A stretch of DNA of 5,371 nucleotides from JADKFD01 sp964561825 (GTDB taxonomy: Bacteria > Pseudomonadota > Gammaproteobacteria > Xanthomonadales > SZUA-5): the NCBI GenBank assembly GCA_964561825.1, contig CAZLSB010000275.1, forward strand, positions 1 to 5,371, written 5' to 3'. The notes under the pieces were generated by a model. That model was not told the DNA's origin. It ran no database searches and was given only the letters and a program-made list of their open reading frames with translations. Below, piece after piece: positions 4,703 to 5,371 of this stretch. How positions within the stretch are numbered: the first letter of the stretch is position 1; each line of letters begins with the position of its first letter. The position numbers and the translations under genes were made by a program.

Positions 4703-4834
4703 CATTGCGAGGGAGCCTTAAGCGACCGCGGCAATCCAGCTACTTCGCCTTGTCCCGAAAGTTACTGGATTGCCACGGCACGCGCGGTAAGTTCGACGGT
4801 CTTTGTCGCTTCGCGAGGCGCGTGCCTCGCAATG
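4703..4834. repeat. CATTGCGAG-type palindromic repeat element (REP/MITE-like)
   Basis: The termini are perfect 9-bp inverted repeats, CATTGCGAG (4703-4711) and CTCGCAATG (4826-4834). Inside them, 4726-4739 and 4765-4778 form a 14-bp stem with one G-U (core GGCAATCCAG / CTGGATTGCC). The right half also holds CGAGGC/GCCTCG (4814-4819 and 4824-4829). The layout of GTCATTGCGAG, GGCAATCCAG, CTGGATTGCC and CTCGCAATG is one I recognise from memory as a very widespread bacterial intergenic repeat. It has no coding capacity, so it must be mobilised in trans or be inactive. Confidence 0.8.
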
Positions 4835-4884
4835 CCGAATCAATGAGTTAGGCTTATTGCGAGCGTCCTGCTTCCTGTTTCCTG

Positions 4885-4915
4885 TTTCAGCCCGAAACTA
4901 CACGCGGATGAACCG
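4885..4915 (+). repeat. Degenerate direct repeat, copy 3
   Basis: It starts TTTCAGCCCGAAAC and ends ACGCGGATGAACCG. The last base coincides with the first base of the GTAGGTTGGGC palindrome. It is preceded by a short tandem, CCTGTTT twice (4874-4887), and by TTGCGAGCGTCCTG (4857-4870), which resembles the sequence after copy 1 (TCGCAAACGTCCTC). Confidence 0.6.
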
Positions 4916-4990
4916 TAGGTTGGGCTAGGGCGCAGCCGTGCCCAAATGCTCCGCGACAATGTTGGGCACGCTGCGCTTTGCCCAACCTAC
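4915..4990. repeat. GTAGGTTGGGC palindromic repeat element
   Basis: The termini GTAGGTTGGGC (4915-4925) and GCCCAACCTAC (4980-4990) are perfect 11-bp complements. The inner arms, GCGCAGCCGTGCCCAA (4930-4945) and TTGGGCACGCTGCGC (4962-4976), pair with one bulged C around a 16-base loop. The whole could form a long hairpin or cruciform. This GTAGGTTGGGC...GCCCAACCTAC design is a common intergenic repeat type in proteobacteria, from memory. It is non-coding. Confidence 0.8.
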
Positions 4991-5025
4991 ATCCTCGGAC
5001 GAGTCAATGACTTACGATATGTATT

Positions 5026-5113
5026 CATTGCGAGGCGCGCGAGAGGCAGCAATGATCCTCCAACGGTGCGCGCGTGCCGTGGCAGTCCAGGTCGCTGAAC
5101 GCCGCGGACTGCC
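5026..5113. repeat. Decayed CATTGCGAG-type element
   Basis: It begins CATTGCGAGGCGCG (5026-5039), like the left end of the 4703-4834 element. It contains CCGTGGCAGTCCAG (5077-5090), which differs by one base from the complement of that element's inner arm (4765-4778). GGCAGTCC (5081-5088) pairs with GGACTGCC (5106-5113), but no matching right terminus is found. A short CATTGC/GCAATG pair (5026-5031 and 5049-5054) is also present. It looks like a diverged or truncated relative. Confidence 0.5.
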
Positions 5114-5204
5114 TATGAACCCATCTAAGTGCGTCTGGTTAGCGCCGGGCTGACGTCGCTTGGCGGTCCACAGCAGTTTGACTCGCACCCCTTTACCTAG
5201 GGCT

Positions 5205-5222
5205 GTTAGTCACTAACCGGTT
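5205..5222. repeat. Overlapping short palindromes
   Basis: GTTAGT-C-ACTAAC (5205-5217) is a 6-bp inverted repeat around one base. It overlaps AACCGGTT (5215-5222), a perfect 8-bp palindrome. A TTGACA (5228-5233) follows five bases later but lacks a good -10 partner. Possible operator, or chance. Confidence 0.3.
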
Positions 5223-5287
5223 CAGTCTTGACAAATCATGCGAACACTTTTGTGTGTTTGGTTCCCGCTCGTCCGGCTTAGCCCATC

Positions 5288-5316
5288 TTTAACACCCGGC
5301 AAAAAACACTTATACG
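5288..5316 (+). promoter_or_regulatory. Weak candidate sigma-70 promoter pointing out of the window
   Basis: TTTAAC (5288-5293) and TATACG (5311-5316) each match four of six consensus bases, with an optimal 17-base spacer. It would drive a gene beyond the right edge. Such matches occur by chance in A/T-rich DNA. Confidence 0.2.
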
Positions 5317-5353
5317 AAACAGTAGCTTAGCGCGTACTAGTTTTTTTCGGGTG
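5293..5353. repeat. Inverted repeat with A and T tracts at the right edge
   Basis: CACCCGGCAAAAAAC (5293-5307) and GTTTTTTTCGGGTG (5340-5353) are complementary apart from one bulge and one mismatch, with a 32-base spacer. A second seven-T run lies at the window end. Possible leader structure, recombination arm or chance. Confidence 0.35.
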
Positions 5354-5371
5354 CATTTGCTCGTTTTTTTG

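Larger units (their letters stand above)
4597..5371. other. Gene-free repeat patchwork
   Basis: No frame in these ~770 bases has a ribosome binding site and a plausible product. Most of 4597-5115 is accounted for by repeats: three degenerate copies of a ~30-base direct repeat, one full and one decayed palindromic element of the CATTGCGAG type, and one palindromic GTAGGTTGGGC element. Bases 5115-5371 hold only short palindromes and A/T tracts, with at most a weak promoter near the right edge. Confidence 0.75.

Noticed and set aside
4580..4846. Plus-strand open frame of 88 codons
   Set aside because: It starts inside the terminator stem and is translated from direct repeats and the palindromic element; products like this are commonly misannotated repeats.
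4598..4915. CRISPR array from the repeated ~30-base motif
   Set aside because: The copies are degenerate, irregularly spaced (58 and 229 bases between starts), have related flanks instead of unique spacers, and no cas gene is present.
4938..5153. Plus-strand open frame of 71 codons
   Set aside because: It starts inside the GTAGGTTGGGC hairpin and spans the decayed palindromic element, so it is repeat-derived and not a gene.
5228..5258. TTGACA as a promoter -35 box
   Set aside because: At spacings of 16-19 bases only TGTG-type sequence is found, too far from a -10 consensus.

Overview
The window looks like the chromosome of a Gram-negative proteobacterium, most likely a gammaproteobacterium. 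It encodes an outer-membrane OmpA-type porin with a peptidoglycan-binding domain, an entericidin-type lipoprotein, a second lipoprotein with a normal lipobox, and several DUF-class mini membrane proteins common in Proteobacteria. Base composition is mid-range, coding density is high on the left, and ribosome binding sites are strong (AAGGAG/AGGAG type). No phage, transposase, CRISPR, tRNA or rRNA signal is visible. The assignment is by family resemblance from memory, not by a database search.

Layout. Positions 1-147 hold a possible truncated gene running off the left edge on the minus strand. Positions 3545 down to 210 form one minus-strand block of seven genes: a DUF1328 (UPF0391) mini membrane protein, a 72-residue two-helix membrane protein, a 103-residue membrane protein, an AI-2E/PerM-family transporter, a DUF3096 mini membrane protein, a DUF3309 mini membrane protein, and an OmpA-family porin. 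A rho-independent terminator lies at about 173-200. Two junctions are 4-base start/stop overlaps (GTGA at 2774-2777 and ATGA at 1199-1202), so translation is probably coupled there. The 145-base gap between the AI-2E gene and DUF3096 contains nested inverted repeats.

Positions 3546-3846 are a divergent intergenic region with several inverted repeats and presumably promoters for both directions. On the plus strand, 3847-4542 encode two small lipoproteins, an entericidin-like one and an alanine/charge-rich helical one, followed by a clear terminator at 4558-4596. The remaining ~770 bases (4597-5371) have no credible gene. They are a patchwork of degenerate direct repeats and REP/MITE-like palindromes, ending in A/T-rich sequence that may hold a promoter for a gene beyond the edge.

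Biology. All nine complete genes encode membrane, lipoprotein or outer-membrane products. The inference is that this is an envelope maintenance or stress module: outer-membrane/peptidoglycan tethering by OmpA, lipoproteins at the outer membrane, and tiny inner-membrane proteins of unknown function. The sequence itself does not prove stress regulation. The two aspects most worth following are the conserved-looking cluster of uncharacterised mini membrane proteins coupled to OmpA and AI-2E genes, and the repeat patchwork downstream of the lipoproteins.
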